Positions 14,140 through 15,619 of a DNA stretch of 15,619 nt are shown here, in pieces. Positions within the stretch are counted from its first letter, which is position 1; each line of letters opens with the position of its first letter. Source of the DNA: DASRYH01 sp035687245 (lineage in GTDB: Bacteria; Actinomycetota; Coriobacteriia; Anaerosomatales; PHET01); contig DASRYH010000076.1 in NCBI GenBank assembly GCA_035687245.1, forward strand, positions 1 through 15,619. Direction: 5' to 3'. The translations under genes and the position numbers were made by a program. The notes below the pieces were generated by a model. The model saw only the letters and a list, made by a program, of their open reading frames with translations, had not been told where the DNA came from and made no database searches.

Positions 14140-15619
14140 CCAATCCACCTCCCCGCCCACATCGAGACCAAGAGCATCACTACGATCGCAACCGCATACA
14201 TCGAAGCGTAGCCCTGCACGTCTCCGGTCTGCATCGAGGAGAAGCCGCCACCGATTCGGCGTGCGAGCTCTGCGAGGCCTTCGGCAGCGCCGTCGGCCAG
14301 GAAGCGGTCGCCGACCGCCCACAGCGTGCGAGAGAGCGCGACAGTCGGCCTGACCACGGTGCGATCCACAAGAGCGTCCCAGTTGTAGGCGGCCGCGAGC
14401 CTATCGCCAAGCCCGCCGAGGCGTGCGCGGGTGGCCGCGTCGCCCTCGGGACCTGCGGCCGAGCGCCAGCCCGCGATGCCACCGATGGCGGCGAGCATGA
14501 GAGCGAGCCCCGAGATCGCCATCGCGAGCGGCTCCGGTTCGTGACCGAGCAGCGCCGTCACGTTGCCAGCGGCGAAGCCGAGTACGACCGCCGGCACCGC
14601 GAGTACCGCGAGCGGCAACAGCATCGAGACGCCACTCTCGTGCGCGTGCAGGCCTTCGGCCGGTTCGCCGAAGAACGCGAGACGCGTGACACGCGCGGCG
14701 TAGAAGGCGGTGAGCAGGCTCGCGAGGAATAGGGCGATGCCTGCGAAGGGAGCGTGAGCCCAGACCGCCTCGAGCACCGCATCTTTGGAGAAGAAGCCCG
14801 CGAACGGGAAGACGCCTGCAAGCGCCAGCACGCCGATCGCCCAGGTGAAGAAGGTGACCGGCATCGTCTTGCGCAGCCCTCCCATCTCGTAGAGGTCCTG
14901 GGTGCCTGTGCCGTGAATGACGCTTCCGGAGCCGAGGAAGAGCAGTGCTTTGAACGCGGCGTGGGCGACGAGGTGGAAGAACGCTGCTGTCCACGCGCCA
15001 GCGCCAAGTGCGGCGAACATGAAGCCAAGCTGGCTGATGGTGGAGTACGCGAGCACCTTCTTGATGTCGCGCTGCACCACGGCGGCACCGGCCGCTCCGA
15101 GTGCGGAGACGGAGCCGGCGATGAGCAGCAGCGTGCGTGCCCCTTCGGCAGCTTCGAACAGCGGCCAGACGCGAGCGACTAGGAAGACGCCCGCTGCGAC
15201 CATCGTGGCAGCGTGAATGAGCGCGGATACCGGTGTCGGACCTTCCATGGCGTCGGGCAGCCAGCCGTGCAGCGGGAACTGCGCGGACTTGCCCATGGCA
15301 CCGATAGCGATACAGATCGCGGCGGCCGTGACGAGCGCAGGGTTCAGCCGGTCGATGACGGCCAGAGCGCCGTGGTAGGACTCAGCGCCGGTGGCAGACC
15401 ACAGAAGCGCGATGCCTAGCAGCAGACCCACGTCGCCGACGCGGGTGGTGAGAAACGCCTTGATCGCTGCGGCCGCGGCGGTTGGTTTCTCGTACCAGAA
15501 GCCGATGAGCAAGAACGAGCAGGCGCCCACGAGCTCCCAGCCGACGAAGACAGTCGTGAAGCCTCCGGCGAGAACGAGCAGGTTCATCGAGCCCGTGAAG
15601 AGCGAGATCAGCGCGAAGT
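14136..15619 (-). CDS. nuoL: NADH-quinone oxidoreductase subunit L, 5' end outside window
   Basis: The gene is cut at the right edge; 493 residues are visible, beginning FALISLFTGSMNLLV, and roughly the first 120 of a normal NuoL are missing. NuoL is the distal antiporter-like proton-pumping subunit of complex I. In the visible part E28 (GWELVGACSFLLIGFW), K110 (GKSAQFPLHGWLPDAMEGPT), H135 (SALIHAATM), K223 (HAAFKALLF) and K278-D279 (FFSKDAV) are all kept. The C-terminal region contains the variable segment that leads into the long lateral helix and ends with a final membrane helix after GDVQGYASMYA. It overlaps nuoM by four bases; nuoK and earlier subunits would be expected beyond the edge. 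Confidence 0.96.
   Translation of the reverse strand, partial: FALISLFTGSMNLLVLAGGFTTVFVGWELVGACSFLLIGFWYEKPTAAAAAIKAFLTTRVGDVGLLLGIALLWSATGAESYHGALAVIDRLNPALVTAAAICIAIGAMGKSAQFPLHGWLPDAMEGPTPVSALIHAATMVAAGVFLVARVWPLFEAAEGARTLLLIAGSVSALGAAGAAVVQRDIKKVLAYSTISQLGFMFAALGAGAWTAAFFHLVAHAAFKALLFLGSGSVIHGTGTQDLYEMGGLRKTMPVTFFTWAIGVLALAGVFPFAGFFSKDAVLEAVWAHAPFAGIALFLASLLTAFYAARVTRLAFFGEPAEGLHAHESGVSMLLPLAVLAVPAVVLGFAAGNVTALLGHEPEPLAMAISGLALMLAAIGGIAGWRSAAGPEGDAATRARLGGLGDRLAAAYNWDALVDRTVVRPTVALSRTLWAVGDRFLADGAAEGLAELARRIGGGFSSMQTGDVQGYASMYAVAIVVMLLVSMWAGRWIG

Noticed and set aside
14140..14322. Extension of NuoM by 61 residues
   Set aside because: The added part is arginine-rich, not membrane-like, and lies inside nuoL. 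The ATG at 14139 gives the ATGA overlap, a good ribosome binding site and the normal NuoM start.
1..15619. tRNA or rRNA genes, insertion sequences, CRISPR arrays, prophage or attachment sites
   Set aside because: No transposase or integrase motif, regularly spaced repeat, or cloverleaf was seen, and almost the whole window is filled by intact housekeeping genes on one strand.

Overview
The window is a dense, high-G+C bacterial chromosome segment in which every supported gene lies on the minus strand, so transcription runs from high to low coordinates. Gene content and order (a DHH-CBS-tRNA nucleotidyltransferase fusion, a short M50 protease, trpS, scpA, scpB and an RluB-type gene) together with a NADH-dehydrogenase-type operon, a type IV pilus/type II secretion motor ATPase and a FlgM-like protein suggest an actinobacterial lineage near Coriobacteriia or Anaerosomatales. 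That placement is an inference from gene order and protein style. There is no rRNA or other taxonomic marker here.

Layout in the direction of transcription. (1) 15619-11227: end of a respiratory complex I operon, nuoL (5' end outside the window), nuoM and nuoN, packed with no intergenic space. (2) 11226-10812: about 415 bases without a convincing gene. They hold a good sigma70-type promoter (11181-11209) and then a leader rich in perfect hairpins and competing pairings. (3) 10811-10243: two small genes, a 65-residue FlgM-like protein with a perfect AGGAGG ribosome binding site, and a YggT-like small membrane protein. (4) 10162-5992: a PilB/GspE-type ATPase with an N-terminal MshEN domain, overlapping deoB (phosphopentomutase), which overlaps a pyrimidine-nucleoside phosphorylase gene. 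(5) 5977-2706: a large DHH-CBS-CBS-tRNA nucleotidyltransferase fusion, overlapping a site-2-protease-like gene by one base. (6) 2621-1: trpS, scpA, scpB and the first 24 codons of a 23S rRNA pseudouridine synthase.

How the genes fit together: NuoL, NuoM and NuoN are the three antiporter-like proton-pumping subunits of complex I. DeoB and the phosphorylase form a nucleoside salvage/catabolism pair that passes (deoxy)ribose-1-phosphate to (deoxy)ribose-5-phosphate. ScpA and ScpB are the non-SMC subunits of condensin. The fusion protein and trpS serve tRNA maturation and charging. From gspE to rluB, genes overlap or nearly abut except for an 84-base gap before trpS, which has its own possible -10 element, so a long housekeeping transcript is plausible.

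The least ordinary parts are the structured leader and the small FlgM-like gene it precedes, and a TrpRS whose iron-sulfur-type cysteine motif has histidine in the last position. No mobile elements, CRISPR arrays, tRNAs or rRNAs were seen.
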